A DNA stretch of 64,000 bases, from NCBI GenBank assembly GCA_944354535.1, contig CALVPY010000006.1, positions 17,283-81,282 of the forward strand, given 5' to 3'. The number at the start of each line of letters is the position of its first letter. Positions within the stretch are counted from its first letter, which is position 1. Positions 1-9,219 of the stretch are shown here, in pieces. This DNA comes from an uncultured Clostridia bacterium. GTDB lineage: Bacteria; Bacillota; Clostridia; Christensenellales; Borkfalkiaceae. The notes under the pieces are model-generated. The model had not been told where the DNA came from and ran no database searches. It saw only the letters and a list, made by a program, of their open reading frames with translations. The position numbers were made by a program, and so were the translations under genes.

Positions 1-3
1 GAA

Positions 4-801
4 ATGAAGATCGGAGTTTTATACAACAGAGATCGTGTGAGCGAAGGGTCTTTCCCTGCCATTGCCGAGCGGTTTGCCCGCGGCGGTGCGGAATGCGTGC
101 TGTTTTCGTCTCCCGAAGAGATCGGGGGCGTAGACTGTCTGCTCATTTTGGGCGGCGACGGCACCGTGCTTCGTGCAAGTAAGCCCGCTTCTCTCTATGA
201 CATCCCCATCGTTGCCGTCAATTACGGCACCCTGGGTTTTCTGACGGAGTTCAGGCGGGGAGAGCTGGATGCGGCGGTAGACTTTATCCTCTCGGGCGAG
301 CACGTCGTCTTAAAACGTACCATGCTCGAGGTCATCTTCCGCGGCAGAAGCACGCATTGCCTCAATGAGCTCGTCTTATCGCGGCCCGTTTCGCCCGAGG
401 CGGACAGCCGTCTCGTCAAGATCTGCGTCCGCATCGACGGGAAAGAGGCGGGCGTATTCTCGGCGGACGGGCTCATCCTTTCGACGCCGACGGGCTCGAC
501 GGCCTATTCGCTTTCGGCGGGAGGCAGCGTGATGTCGCCCGACTGCCGCACGTTCGAACTTACGCCCATCTGTGCATTTTCTCTTCGGAGCAGGCCCATC
601 GTCTGTTCGGACGGGAGCACTCTGCGCTTTACGGCCGAACCGCATGGCAGCGGCCTGCTGCTGCACGGCGACGGCGTGTTCCTCGGGGAGCTTGAAAAAG
701 AGGACGAGCTCATCGTCAGGCGCTCCGACCGCGTCGCGACTTTTTGGGTCAAAGACGAAGGGGATACCTTCCGTCGGCTGACCGAGATCATCAACGGATA
801 A
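4..801 (+). CDS. nadK: NAD kinase
   Basis: This enzyme phosphorylates NAD to NADP in the cytoplasm using ATP or polyphosphate. The 265-residue product has the family signature GGDGTVLR at residues 50-57, NYGTLGFLTEF near 73 and the glycine-rich STPTGSTAYSLSAGG block near 160-174, all expected of the NadK/PpnK fold. The ATG lies three bases from the window edge, so its ribosome binding site is not visible, but MKIGVLYNR is a normal family N-terminus. It is the first visible gene of the classical nadK-argR-recN-spoIVB order of spore formers, 21 bases ahead of argR. Confidence 0.95.
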   Translation: MKIGVLYNRDRVSEGSFPAIAERFARGGAECVLFSSPEEIGGVDCLLILGGDGTVLRASKPASLYDIPIVAVNYGTLGFLTEFRRGELDAAVDFILSGEHVVLKRTMLEVIFRGRSTHCLNELVLSRPVSPEADSRLVKICVRIDGKEAGVFSADGLILSTPTGSTAYSLSAGGSVMSPDCRTFELTPICAFSLRSRPIVCSDGSTLRFTAEPHGSGLLLHGDGVFLGELEKEDELIVRRSDRVATFWVKDEGDTFRRLTEIING

Positions 802-822
802 AATCAGTATCAGGAGGGGATC

Positions 823-1278
823 ATGTTAAGGAATGCAAGACACAACAAGATCTTGGAGCTCATCGAGGAGAAGGAGATCGAGACGCAGGAGGAGCTCTGC
901 AAGGAGCTTGCCGCGGCGAATTTCGCCGTGACGCAGGCGACCGTCTCCCGCGATGTGAGGGAGCTTCGTCTCTTTAAGGTGGCGGGTACCAGGAAGCGTT
1001 ACCGCTATGCCGCCATCGGCAAGAGGGAGGAGGAGCTTTCCGACAAAATGCGCTCCCTCTTTCAGGCGTGTATCGAGAGCATCCAGACGGTGGGAAACAT
1101 CGTCGTCACCAAGACGCTCAACGGCAACGGCGCCAATGCGGGCGTCATCATCGATATGCTCAAATATGCGGAGATCGTGGGTAGCATCGCGGGGGACGAT
1201 ACGGTGTTCTCCCTCTGCAAAACGGCGGAGGATGCCGAATCGGTGCGCGCCAGGCTGGAGCGGCTCGCGGGGAATTAA
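823..1278 (+). CDS. argR: Arginine repressor ArgR
   Basis: Arginine-responsive transcription factor controlling arginine synthesis and catabolism genes. The 151-residue length is exactly family-like. The N-terminal winged helix contains the recognition segment TQATVSRDVRELRL (about residues 38-51). The C-terminal oligomerisation and arginine-binding domain is recognisable from NGANAGVIIDML and the GDDTVF segment. An AGGAGG site sits just upstream of the ATG. It is separated from recN by three bases, so the two are almost certainly cotranscribed. Its place beside recN is conserved in Bacillota. Confidence 0.95.
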   Translation: MLRNARHNKILELIEEKEIETQEELCKELAAANFAVTQATVSRDVRELRLFKVAGTRKRYRYAAIGKREEELSDKMRSLFQACIESIQTVGNIVVTKTLNGNGANAGVIIDMLKYAEIVGSIAGDDTVFSLCKTAEDAESVRARLERLAGN

Positions 1279-1281
1279 GCG

Positions 1282-2970
1282 ATGCTGAAAACGCTCTATC
1301 TCAAGAATATTGCCCTCGTCGATGAAGCGGAGATCGTCTTTTCGGAAGGGCTCAATGTGCTCTCGGGCGAGACGGGCGCAGGCAAGTCCGTTATCCTCGA
1401 CAGCATCGATTTCGTCCTCGGCGCCAAAGCCGATAAGGGGATGATCCGCTCGGGACAGAGCGAGTGTTCGGTGCGCGCAGAGTTCGCCTGTGAGCCCGAA
1501 CTTCTGCGCCCCGTCCTCGAAGAGCTCGACCTTGAAGAGAGCGATACGCTCCTTATCGTCCGGCGCCTCAATGCGGACGGCAGGGGTTCGCTCAAAGTCA
1601 ACGGCTGCCCGATGACGGCGACCATGCTCAGGAAGCTCACTTCGCAGCTCGTGGACGTCCACGGGCAGAGCGAGCATTTCTTTTTGCTCAAAGAGGCCAA
1701 CCAACTGCGCCTTCTCGATCAGATCGCGGGAACGCGGGAGGAGCGGGCAAGCGTTGCCGAGCTGCTGAAAGAACGGCGTGCTCTGGAGCAAAAGCTTGCT
1801 TCCCTCGGCGGAGACGAGGGCGAGCGCGAGCGGCGCGCCGATATCCTGCGCTTTCAGATCGACGAACTCGAAAATGCCGCCCTCAAAGAGGGGGAAGAGG
1901 AGGAGCTGACGGCGCTTCGCACCAAATATCAGAACGCGGAGAAGATCTTGGGTGGGCTCAAGATGGTGCGTGACGCGCTCCTTTCGGATGGCGGCGCTTC
2001 GGACGCCGTGAATACCGCCCACCGCGGCCTCATTTCCATTGAAAAGTACGGCGACTACGCCGTTCTTTCCGAACGGCTGGAAAGCGTGCTTGCGGAGATC
2101 GAGGACATCGGCGAGACGGCGGAATCGCTTGCCGAAGAGCTCGACATCGACGAGAGGGAGGCGGAGCGCGTGGAAAACCGCCTCGACGAGATCAGGTCGC
2201 TCAAAAAGAAGTACGGCGGCTCGGTCGAAGAGGCGCTTAACTTTCTCTCCCGCGCAAAAGAGGAGCTGCAGCTGCTGGAAAACAGCGCCGAGGAGTGTGA
2301 AAAGCTCAAAGTGCTGCTCGATGGCAACGCGAAGAAGCTGTATTCTGCGTGCGAGGCGCTTACGAAGAAGCGCAAAGAAGGTGCGGAAGGCTTTACGCGG
2401 CGGGTCACGGCGGAACTCGGAACGCTGAACATCCCCTCTGCCCGATTCGAGATCGCCTTCGACCCCTATACGGAAGATGACCTTCCGCGCGCCAATGCGG
2501 AAGGGCTGGACCGTGTCAAATTCCTCTTTTCCGCAAATGCGGGCGAGCCCGTCAAAGAGCTCGGCAAGATCATCAGCGGCGGCGAGATGAGCCGCTTCAT
2601 GCTTGCGGTCAAGGCGCAGCTCTCCTCCATCGGTACGATCGGAACATACATCTTCGACGAGATCGACGCGGGCATCGGCGGCAAGACGGCGCGCGTCGTG
2701 GCGGAAAAATTCGCGGACATTGCGAAAACTACGCAGATCATCGCCGTCTCGCATCTTGCGCAGATCGCGGCGTTTGCCGACAGGCAGTTCCTCATCGAAA
2801 AGAAGGAGGAGGGGGGAAGGACGTTCTCGCACATCCGTGCCCTCAAAGAGGAAGAACGCGCGGGGGAGCTTGTCCGTCTTCTGGGCGGAGATCGGAGCGA
2901 AACGGCGCTCAGGCACGCGGAAGAACTCTTACAAAGCGCCCGCGCCTATCGCCCGGAAAGGGCATCCTGA
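1282..2970 (+). CDS. recN: DNA repair protein RecN
   Basis: SMC-like ATPase that acts early in double-strand break repair. The 562 residues hold a Walker A motif GETGAGKS at 29-36, a long charged central region with coiled-coil character, the ABC signature SGGEMSRFMLA near residue 433, and a Walker B FDEIDAGIGG near 459. Length and motif order match the family. Start ATG at 1282 follows three bases after argR. A weak sigma-F/G-like promoter candidate for the next gene overlaps or follows its 3' end. Confidence 0.96.
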   Translation: MLKTLYLKNIALVDEAEIVFSEGLNVLSGETGAGKSVILDSIDFVLGAKADKGMIRSGQSECSVRAEFACEPELLRPVLEELDLEESDTLLIVRRLNADGRGSLKVNGCPMTATMLRKLTSQLVDVHGQSEHFFLLKEANQLRLLDQIAGTREERASVAELLKERRALEQKLASLGGDEGERERRADILRFQIDELENAALKEGEEEELTALRTKYQNAEKILGGLKMVRDALLSDGGASDAVNTAHRGLISIEKYGDYAVLSERLESVLAEIEDIGETAESLAEELDIDEREAERVENRLDEIRSLKKKYGGSVEEALNFLSRAKEELQLLENSAEECEKLKVLLDGNAKKLYSACEALTKKRKEGAEGFTRRVTAELGTLNIPSARFEIAFDPYTEDDLPRANAEGLDRVKFLFSANAGEPVKELGKIISGGEMSRFMLAVKAQLSSIGTIGTYIFDEIDAGIGGKTARVVAEKFADIAKTTQIIAVSHLAQIAAFADRQFLIEKKEEGGRTFSHIRALKEEERAGELVRLLGGDRSETALRHAEELLQSARAYRPERAS

Positions 2971-2976
2971 AAATCC

Positions 2977-3006
2977 GAATAATCTTTTTGCGGCCTGCGC
3001 AAAGTA
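2977..3006 (+). promoter_or_regulatory. Possible sigma-F/G type promoter before spoIVB
   Basis: GAATA at 2977-2981 and CAAAGTA at 3000-3006, 18 bases apart, resemble the forespore sigma factor elements (GMATA and CATnnTA) but the -10 has mismatches. Forespore expression of spoIVB is known in Bacillus. The match here is weak and unproven. Confidence 0.3.
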
Positions 3007-3023
3007 ACCTTATGGGAGGACTT

Positions 3024-4070
3024 ATGCGCAGGCTGATTTTTATGAACAGACATCCGCTGCGCGGCGTATTGGGAGTATGTGCCGCAACCGCGCTCGTCTT
3101 GGCGGCGGGATCGGGCGAGACCGCTGTCAAGGCATCTGCGTCCGCGGCGGAATATTATATCGGAGGCATGACGGCGGGATTTTCTCTTCCCGCCGGGGGA
3201 GCGGAGATCGTGGAGCTGAGCTCTGTTTCGGGAGAAAAAGGGGTGCGTCGGCCGGCAGAGGAGGCAGGCCTGAGAGCGGGCGATCTTCTCTGTGCGGCGG
3301 ATCGGATCGCCATCGGCAGCATCGAAGACCTTACGGCTGCTCTGGAACGAAGCGGGGGGAAACAGACGGTATTTACCGTTCTTCGCGACGGGGAGCGGCT
3401 GGATGTGCCTGTAACTCCCGCCAAAGATAAAAAGACGGGAAAATGGAAGATCGGCGTGCTCATCCGTGATATGCTCTCGGGCATCGGCACGATCACCTAT
3501 ATCGAAAAGGAGAGCCTTCATTTCGGTGCGCTCGGTCATGGGGTGAGCGAAAGGCCGCTTTCCGACGCTTCAAAAGCGAAAGTCTTTGCCTGCAGCGTGA
3601 TCGGCGTCAACAAGGGAACGCGCGGCAAAGCCGGAGAATTGAAGGGGCTCTTTTTGAACGATCGGACGATCGCCCGGGCGGAACTCTTCTGCGGGACCGG
3701 GCTTTTCGGCACGTTTGACGGCTCTTACGATTTCTCTTTGTGCGAGACGGCTCAGATCGCTCCCGTTTCCGAGGCGACGATCGGAAAAGCCGTCATCTAT
3801 TCGACGATCGACGGGACGCAGCCCAAGGCGTATGAGATCGCCATCGCCAAAGTGGATGCGAACGACCGCGACAACAAAAATTTTGTCATCAAAGTGACGG
3901 ATGAAGCGCTCATCGAGGCAGCGGGCGGCATCGTGCAGGGCATGAGCGGCAGCCCCATCCTGCAGAACGGGAAGCTCATCGGCGCGGTGACGCACGTCTT
4001 TTTGAACGATCCCACGCGCGGATACGGCATCGCCATTGAGCGCATGATGGCAGGGGAGCGGGAGCGTTGA
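3024..4070 (+). CDS. spoIVB: SpoIVB serine peptidase (stage IV sporulation)
   Basis: Forespore-secreted S55 peptidase that in Bacillus cuts SpoIVFA and so triggers sigma-K activation. The ATG at 3024 is chosen because GGGAGGA stands directly upstream at 3014-3020; a longer frame opens at 2988 without a site. The 348-residue protein has an N-terminal membrane/signal segment, a PDZ-like region (about 45-125, with GLRAGDLL) and the peptidase region with LGHGVSE (catalytic His) and GMSGSPIL (catalytic Ser). It ends with the family-typical THVFLNDPTRGYGI. Gene order recN-spoIVB agrees with the assignment. Confidence 0.93.
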   Translation: MRRLIFMNRHPLRGVLGVCAATALVLAAGSGETAVKASASAAEYYIGGMTAGFSLPAGGAEIVELSSVSGEKGVRRPAEEAGLRAGDLLCAADRIAIGSIEDLTAALERSGGKQTVFTVLRDGERLDVPVTPAKDKKTGKWKIGVLIRDMLSGIGTITYIEKESLHFGALGHGVSERPLSDASKAKVFACSVIGVNKGTRGKAGELKGLFLNDRTIARAELFCGTGLFGTFDGSYDFSLCETAQIAPVSEATIGKAVIYSTIDGTQPKAYEIAIAKVDANDRDNKNFVIKVTDEALIEAAGGIVQGMSGSPILQNGKLIGAVTHVFLNDPTRGYGIAIERMMAGERER

Positions 4071-5239
4071 AGCATAATTTGCAAAAGCCCTCACAAAATA
4101 AGGGCATGAAGAAAATGATGATCGCGGCAGCGCTTGTGTTTGCAGCGGCTGCCTGTCTCGGGAATGCCGCTCCGGAACAGGAACCTTTTAAGGCGGCATA
4201 TGTGTGTGAGGCGGAAAGCGGCAGCGAAGTTGCAGCCTTCAACGGGAACAAGCATCTTCCCATTGCAAGTATGTGTAAAGTAATGACGCTGCTCCTCGCT
4301 TTCGAAGCGGTAGATGCGGGCGAGCTCTCCCTTGAGGAAGAGATTGTAGTGAGTGAACGTGCGGCAGGCATGGGCGGTTCGCAGGTCTTTCTCGATGCGG
4401 GGCTCTCCTATCCCGCGGGGGAACTTTTGAAGAGCATCGCCGTCTGTTCTGCGAATGATTCGTGCGTGGCGGTCTCCGAACGTCTTGCGGGCAGCGAGGA
4501 GGTCTTTGTGGCGCGCATGAACGAGCGGGCGCGCGAGCTGGGTGCCGCGGATACGCTGTTTGCCAATTGCACGGGGCTTCCGCGCGAGCCGCAGTATTCC
4601 TGCGCGAAGGATGTCGCTCTGATGCTGCGGGAGCTCATCAAACATGAGACCTTCTTTTCCTATGCGGGCGTTCGGCTCGAAGATTTTCATCACCCCGACG
4701 GACGGGTGACGACGATGACGAACACCAACAAACTTCTGCGCAAGCTGGATGGCTGCGACGGCGGAAAGACCGGGTTTACGGAAGAGGCGGGCTTCTGTCT
4801 TGCTGCGACGGCAAAGCGGAACAACACGCGCCTTGTCTGCGTCGTCATCGGGGCGGACAGCTCGGATGACCGCTTCGATGCCGTCTCCCGGCTTCTCAAC
4901 GAGACGTTCGCGGGCTATGAACGCAAGATCGCAGCGGCGGCGGGCGAAGCTGTGGGGCGAGGGGTCGCCGTCAAGGGGAGCGCGGTGCGGGAACTTGCCG
5001 TAGCGCCCGAACGCTCGCTCGGCGTCTTTCAAAAGAAGGGGGACAGAGCGGAGATGCGGACGGAGCTGATCCTGCCCGATGCCGTCAAGGCTCCCTTGAT
5101 GAAGGGAGATCGCGTGGGCGAGATCGTCCTCATGAAAGACGGCGTGGAGATCGACCGCTGTGCCCTCGTGAGTTTGGGAAATGCCGCACGGTACTCCTAT
5201 GGAGAAGCCTTCCGTGAGGGGGCGAGACTTTGGAATTGA
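4067..5239 (+). CDS. dacF: D-alanyl-D-alanine carboxypeptidase (DacF-like)
   Basis: Low-molecular-weight penicillin-binding protein that removes the terminal D-Ala from peptidoglycan stem peptides. All three active-site motifs are present: SMCK (SxxK), SAN and KTG in GGKTGFTEEAG. A hydrophobic signal segment MMIAAALVFAAAA is followed by the S11 peptidase domain and a C-terminal PBP5-C-like domain. At 390 residues it matches DacF/PBP5 size. The TTG start at 4067 overlaps the spoIVB stop (TTGA) and has GGGAG upstream; an ATG at 4106 giving 377 residues is an alternative. It occupies the position where spo0A often follows spoIVB in other spore formers. Confidence 0.9.
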   Translation: MKHNLQKPSQNKGMKKMMIAAALVFAAAACLGNAAPEQEPFKAAYVCEAESGSEVAAFNGNKHLPIASMCKVMTLLLAFEAVDAGELSLEEEIVVSERAAGMGGSQVFLDAGLSYPAGELLKSIAVCSANDSCVAVSERLAGSEEVFVARMNERARELGAADTLFANCTGLPREPQYSCAKDVALMLRELIKHETFFSYAGVRLEDFHHPDGRVTTMTNTNKLLRKLDGCDGGKTGFTEEAGFCLAATAKRNNTRLVCVVIGADSSDDRFDAVSRLLNETFAGYERKIAAAAGEAVGRGVAVKGSAVRELAVAPERSLGVFQKKGDRAEMRTELILPDAVKAPLMKGDRVGEIVLMKDGVEIDRCALVSLGNAARYSYGEAFREGARLWN

Positions 5240-5312
5240 CACATTAGCGCAGTACTATGCCAGACATAATATAAAAGTTTTACTCAAAATGCAGAAGGAT
5301 CGGAAAAAAGAG

Positions 5313-5337
5313 ACCCGCAGCGATATGCGGGTTTTTC
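5313..5337 (+). terminator. Rho-independent terminator after dacF
   Basis: CCCGCA at 5314-5319 pairs with TGCGGG at 5326-5331 and is followed by five T. It ends the nadK-to-dacF gene run and directly abuts the lysA promoter. Confidence 0.85.
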
Positions 5338-5367
5338 TTGACGCAAACGCCTTCCCCGTGGTATAAT
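5338..5367 (+). promoter_or_regulatory. Sigma-A promoter of lysA
   Basis: TTGACG at 5338-5343 and a perfect TATAAT at 5362-5367 with an 18-base spacer. The predicted start is near 5374, giving a leader of about 22 bases to the lysA ATG, so no riboswitch fits here. Confidence 0.8.
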
Positions 5368-5395
5368 CTTGTAAGATTCTAAGGAAGGAACGCAT

Positions 5396-6724
5396 ATGAA
5401 TACGAGAGATACTTTGAAGATCAACGCGGCGGGGCATCTTGAGATCGGCGGCGCCGACTGCACGGAGCTTGCGAAAGAGTTCAAAACGCCGCTCTATGTC
5501 TTTGACGAGGCGTATATCCGCAAGATGATGGCGCTTTACCGCGATACCATCATCGAAGAGTACGGCGGCCACGGGCTCGTTTTGTACGCCTCGAAGGCGT
5601 TTTCCTGCAAGGCGATGTATGCGATCGCAAAGCAGGAGGGCATCGGCGTAGACGTCGTTTCGGGCGGAGAGCTCTATACGGCGCTTTCGGTGGGGTTCCC
5701 TGCGGAAAAGATCTATCTTCACGGCAACAATAAACTTCCCTATGAGCGGCAGGAAGCGCTCGATGCGAAGATCGGCGGGATCGTCGTCGACGCCTATACC
5801 GAAGCGGACGCGCTCGATCGGGAAGCGCAGGAGCGCGGTATGGTGCAGGATGTCCTCATCCGCGTCAACCCCGGGGTGGAGGCGCATACGCACGCCTATG
5901 TGCAGACGGCGACGCCCGATTCTAAGTTCGGCTTTTCCGCCGCCGACGGCGCGGCGCTTGCGATGACCCGCCACGTCCTTTCCAAAAAGCATCTGCGCCT
6001 TCGCGGCTTTCATTGCCATATCGGTTCGCAGATCTTTGAAAAGCAGTCCTTCGTACTTGCCGCCGAGAAGATGTGCGCCTTCATTGATAAGGTCAAGGCA
6101 GAGACGGGCTTTGAAGCGGATACCCTCGATCTCGGCGGCGGGTTCGGCATCTGGTACACGGATGAGGACGCGAAACTCCCCGTAGACGGTTATAAGGGCT
6201 ATCTTTCGGCGCTCATTTCGGCACTCAAAAGCGAATGTGCGGCGCGCGGGCTCAAAAAACCCTATCTTCTCATCGAGCCCGGCCGCTCCATCGTGGGGGA
6301 AGCGGGCATCACGCTCTACACCGTGGGTGCCATCAAAGAGATCCCGGGCGTCCGCAAATATCTTGCGGTGGATGGCGGCATGTTCGATAATCCCCGCTAT
6401 TGCCTCTATCAGTCCAAATATACGGCGGTACTTGCAAACCGCGCCTTAGAACAGCCGACGGAGCGCGTCGCCATCGCGGGCAAATGCTGCGAGAGCGGAG
6501 ACCTTATCGGCCTCGATTTCAACCTTCCCGAGGCGAAGGAGGGCGATCTTGTTGCCGTGCTCTCGACGGGCGCCTACAACTATTCGATGGCGAGCAACTA
6601 CAACCGCAACATGATCCCGCCCGCCGTGCTCGTCAAAGACGGCAAAGCGCGTTATATCGTCAGGCCGCAGAGCTATGAAGACCTCGTCCGCAACGACGTC
6701 GTGCCCGAAGATTTCGGAAAATAA
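5396..6724 (+). CDS. lysA: Diaminopimelate decarboxylase
   Basis: Converts meso-diaminopimelate to lysine, the last step of lysine synthesis. The 442-residue PLP enzyme has the Schiff-base lysine in YASKAF (near residue 64), the phosphate-binding GGGFGIWY, EPGRSIVGEAG and the catalytic CCESGD motif. An AAGGAAGG site precedes the ATG. It is monocistronic between its own promoter and a terminator. The upstream steps asd-dapA-dapB lie 40 kb away under a lysine riboswitch; lysA does not share that control. Confidence 0.96.
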   Translation: MNTRDTLKINAAGHLEIGGADCTELAKEFKTPLYVFDEAYIRKMMALYRDTIIEEYGGHGLVLYASKAFSCKAMYAIAKQEGIGVDVVSGGELYTALSVGFPAEKIYLHGNNKLPYERQEALDAKIGGIVVDAYTEADALDREAQERGMVQDVLIRVNPGVEAHTHAYVQTATPDSKFGFSAADGAALAMTRHVLSKKHLRLRGFHCHIGSQIFEKQSFVLAAEKMCAFIDKVKAETGFEADTLDLGGGFGIWYTDEDAKLPVDGYKGYLSALISALKSECAARGLKKPYLLIEPGRSIVGEAGITLYTVGAIKEIPGVRKYLAVDGGMFDNPRYCLYQSKYTAVLANRALEQPTERVAIAGKCCESGDLIGLDFNLPEAKEGDLVAVLSTGAYNYSMASNYNRNMIPPAVLVKDGKARYIVRPQSYEDLVRNDVVPEDFGK

Positions 6725-6748
6725 AATTTCAGACACCATTTTATCTTG

Positions 6749-6775
6749 AAAAGCCCGTTTGAAAGCGGGCTTTTT
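6749..6775 (+). terminator. Rho-independent terminator after lysA
   Basis: AAGCCCG at 6751-6757 pairs with CGGGCTT at 6766-6772, followed by a run of T. Confidence 0.85.
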
Positions 6776-6854
6776 GCGTTTATAAATACGTTGACAAAAT
6801 TTCGCCGCATCGGCGCACGGCGCGTGGGCGGCCATTCAAGGAGTATTACGGGTT

Positions 6855-8717
6855 ATGGAAAGACAGGGCAATATCAGGATCGCAAGCGAAAACATGATGC
6901 CTATCATCAAAAAGTGGCTGTATTCGGATAAGGATATTTTTTTGAGGGAGATCGTCTCCAACGCATCGGACGCTATCACGAAGTATAAAAAGCTCGTCTC
7001 GCTCGGCGAAGCTTCGGAAGACGAACACTATCAGATCGTCGTCACGACGGACGATAAGGCGGGAACGCTCACCATTGAAGACAACGGCATCGGCATGACC
7101 GAAGAGGAAGTGGAAAAGTATATTACGCAGATCGCCTTCTCGGGCGCGGCGGACTTCCTCGAAAAGTACGAAAAAGCGGGCGGAGAGGGCATCATCGGTC
7201 ACTTCGGCCTCGGCTTTTATTCCGCCTACATGGTCTCGGACTACATCGAGATCTTCACGAAGTCCTACCGCGAAGGGAGCAAGGGCGTGCATTGGCAGTC
7301 GGACGGCAACAGCACTTACACCATCGGCGAGTGCGATAAGCAAACGCGCGGCACCAAAGTCGTCATGCACCTTGCGGAGGGGGAGAAGGAGTTTGCAAGA
7401 GAGAGCGAAGTGAGAAAGCTCCTCAATAAGTACTGCTCCTTCATGCCCTATGAGATCTTTTTGAACCCCAAGTCGGAGGAAGAGCTCAATAAGGATCTGA
7501 AGGAAGGGGAAGAGCCCAAGAAAAATACGCCCGTCAACACGACGGAGCCGCTCTATCTGAAACAGCCCAAGGACTGCACGGAGGAGGAATATAAAGACTT
7601 CTACCGTCATACCTTTGCAGATTTCAACGAACCGCTCTTTTGGATCCACCTCAACATGGAGTATCCCTTCCGCTTAAAGGGCATCCTCTATTTCCCCAAA
7701 GTGAGGAAGCAGGTGACGCTCGAGCGCGGGCAGGTCAAGCTTTATTGCAACCAGGTGTTCATCGCCGATAACATCAAGGAAGTCATCCCCGAATTCCTGA
7801 TGCTTCTGAACGGCGTCATCGACTGCCCCGATATCCCGCTCAACGTCTCGCGTTCCTTCCTTCAGAACGATGCGCAGGTGCAGAAGATCGCAAAGCATAT
7901 CACCAAGAAGGTGGCGGATAAACTCAAGGAACTCTACCGCGACGACAAGGAAAAGTACGAGAACTGCTGGAACGATCTTGCGACCTTCGTCAAGTTCGGC
8001 TGCGTCAAGGACGACAGGTTTTACGATCAGGTCAAGGACATCGTCATCTATAAGGATTTGGAGGGTAAGTATGTGCAGCTTTCCTCCATGTTCGGCGAGG
8101 AGGTCTCGGAAGAGGACGCCAAGAACGGCAAAGAGCCGCAGGCGGTCTATTACGTCTCCGATGAAAAGAAGCAGGCGCAGTATATCAAAATGTTCAAGGA
8201 TGCGGGGCTTGACGCCATCGTCTGCGACACCTACATCGATCCGCACTTCATCAGCTACATCGAGTATAAAAATCCCACCCGCGTGCGCTTTATGCGCATC
8301 GACGCCGACATTGCGGGCGCGCTCAAGGAGGCGGGCGAAGAGAATGCCGATGAGACGAAGGAGATCCTGGGCATCTTTGAAAAGGCGCTCGAGGGCAAGC
8401 ACGTCAAAGTGACGGCGGAAAAGCTCAAGGATGCCGACGTGCCCGCCGTCGTCAACGTCTCTGAATTTATGCGCAGGATGTCCGAGATGAACTCCTTCTA
8501 CATGATGGGAGAAGAGGCGGCGGATGTGACGCTCGTCGTCAACCTGTCGAGCCCTGCCGTGCAGGCGCTTAAGGGCGCGGATGAGGAGGCGCAGAAGCTC
8601 TCCGTCATGCAGATGTACTATCTGGCGCTGCTCGCCTACAAGCAGCTCTCGCCCGAAGAACTTGCGGAATACACGCGCAATCAGAACGAGCTCATCAAAA
8701 AGTATCTCGGGAATTAA
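6855..8717 (+). CDS. htpG: Hsp90-type chaperone HtpG
   Basis: ATP-dependent cytosolic chaperone of the Hsp90 family. The 620 residues include the N-terminal GHKL ATP-binding motifs NASDAITKYKKL, DNGIGMTEEEV and GHFGLGFYSAYMV, then the middle domain with NVSRSFLQ and the C-terminal dimerisation part. Length is typical of bacterial HtpG. AAGGAG at 6838-6843 is the ribosome binding site. A TTGACA occurs at 6791-6796 but no acceptable -10 box follows at normal spacing, so the promoter is unclear. No CIRCE-type inverted repeat was seen. Confidence 0.97.
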   Translation: MERQGNIRIASENMMPIIKKWLYSDKDIFLREIVSNASDAITKYKKLVSLGEASEDEHYQIVVTTDDKAGTLTIEDNGIGMTEEEVEKYITQIAFSGAADFLEKYEKAGGEGIIGHFGLGFYSAYMVSDYIEIFTKSYREGSKGVHWQSDGNSTYTIGECDKQTRGTKVVMHLAEGEKEFARESEVRKLLNKYCSFMPYEIFLNPKSEEELNKDLKEGEEPKKNTPVNTTEPLYLKQPKDCTEEEYKDFYRHTFADFNEPLFWIHLNMEYPFRLKGILYFPKVRKQVTLERGQVKLYCNQVFIADNIKEVIPEFLMLLNGVIDCPDIPLNVSRSFLQNDAQVQKIAKHITKKVADKLKELYRDDKEKYENCWNDLATFVKFGCVKDDRFYDQVKDIVIYKDLEGKYVQLSSMFGEEVSEEDAKNGKEPQAVYYVSDEKKQAQYIKMFKDAGLDAIVCDTYIDPHFISYIEYKNPTRVRFMRIDADIAGALKEAGEENADETKEILGIFEKALEGKHVKVTAEKLKDADVPAVVNVSEFMRRMSEMNSFYMMGEEAADVTLVVNLSSPAVQALKGADEEAQKLSVMQMYYLALLAYKQLSPEELAEYTRNQNELIKKYLGN

Positions 8718-8736
8718 AAAAATTTCTGTAAGGGTC

Positions 8737-8765
8737 TTGACATTCCCGCGTGAAACGCGTATAAT
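8737..8765 (+). promoter_or_regulatory. Consensus sigma-A promoter of the cold-shock gene
   Basis: TTGACA at 8737-8742 and TATAAT at 8760-8765 are both perfect, with a 17-base spacer. The predicted start near 8772 leaves a leader of about 94 bases before the GTG codon, as in cold-shock mRNAs whose leader folds in a temperature-dependent way. Confidence 0.9.
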
Positions 8766-8865
8766 GGTACACGGCACTGAAGTTTGATACCTGTTTGAAC
8801 ACGAAGCGTGATCGAAAGCGCGACGCAGAAAAGGTCTTTCAGGCGGCGCCACAGGAGGTATTTTT

Positions 8866-9078
8866 GTGAACGGAACTGTGAAATGGTTCAATGACGGGAA
8901 AGGTTATGGGTTTATTTCCAACGACGAGGGGGGTGACGATATCTTCGTTCACTTCTCCGCCATCCAGACGGAGGGATTCCGCACATTGAAGGAAGGGCAG
9001 AAGGTCTCGTTCGAGGCGGAGCCCGATCCTAAGGACAGCGGGAAGCTCCGCGCGGTGAATGTTGTACCCCTTTCCTAA
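8866..9078 (+). CDS. Cold-shock protein (CspA family)
   Basis: Single-stranded nucleic-acid binding protein of 70 residues that melts RNA structure at low temperature. RNP1 is KGYGFIS and RNP2 is DIFVHF, within a single OB-fold cold-shock domain starting NGTVKWFND. It starts at a GTG at 8866, chosen because AGGAGG lies ten bases upstream and the family begins exactly here. It has its own perfect promoter, a long leader and its own terminator. Confidence 0.95.
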   Translation: MNGTVKWFNDGKGYGFISNDEGGDDIFVHFSAIQTEGFRTLKEGQKVSFEAEPDPKDSGKLRAVNVVPLS

Positions 9079-9125
9079 GGCAAAAGCGGCGGCACTTTCA
9101 AATCAAATTGAAATTCTACTGCGAA

Positions 9126-9153
9126 AAAACACGGCGAAAAAGCCGTGTTTTTT
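9126..9153 (+). terminator. Rho-independent terminator after csp
   Basis: CACGGC at 9130-9135 pairs with GCCGTG at 9142-9147 and six or more T follow. Its presence rules out the ATG at 9145 as the murC start. Confidence 0.9.
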
Positions 9154-9219
9154 CATGCTGCGGAGCGGGATGCCGTTTTTGTCTGCACACTTTGCAATGG
9201 CGTCGGCATACGATGGGAT

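Noticed and set aside
826-2916. Minus-strand open frame of 696 codons opposite argR and recN
   Set aside because: It mirrors two certain genes, has no recognisable motif and arises from the codon bias of the plus strand.
9145-9219. Earlier murC start
   Set aside because: The ATG lies in the terminator of the cold-shock gene and the added residues have no family match.
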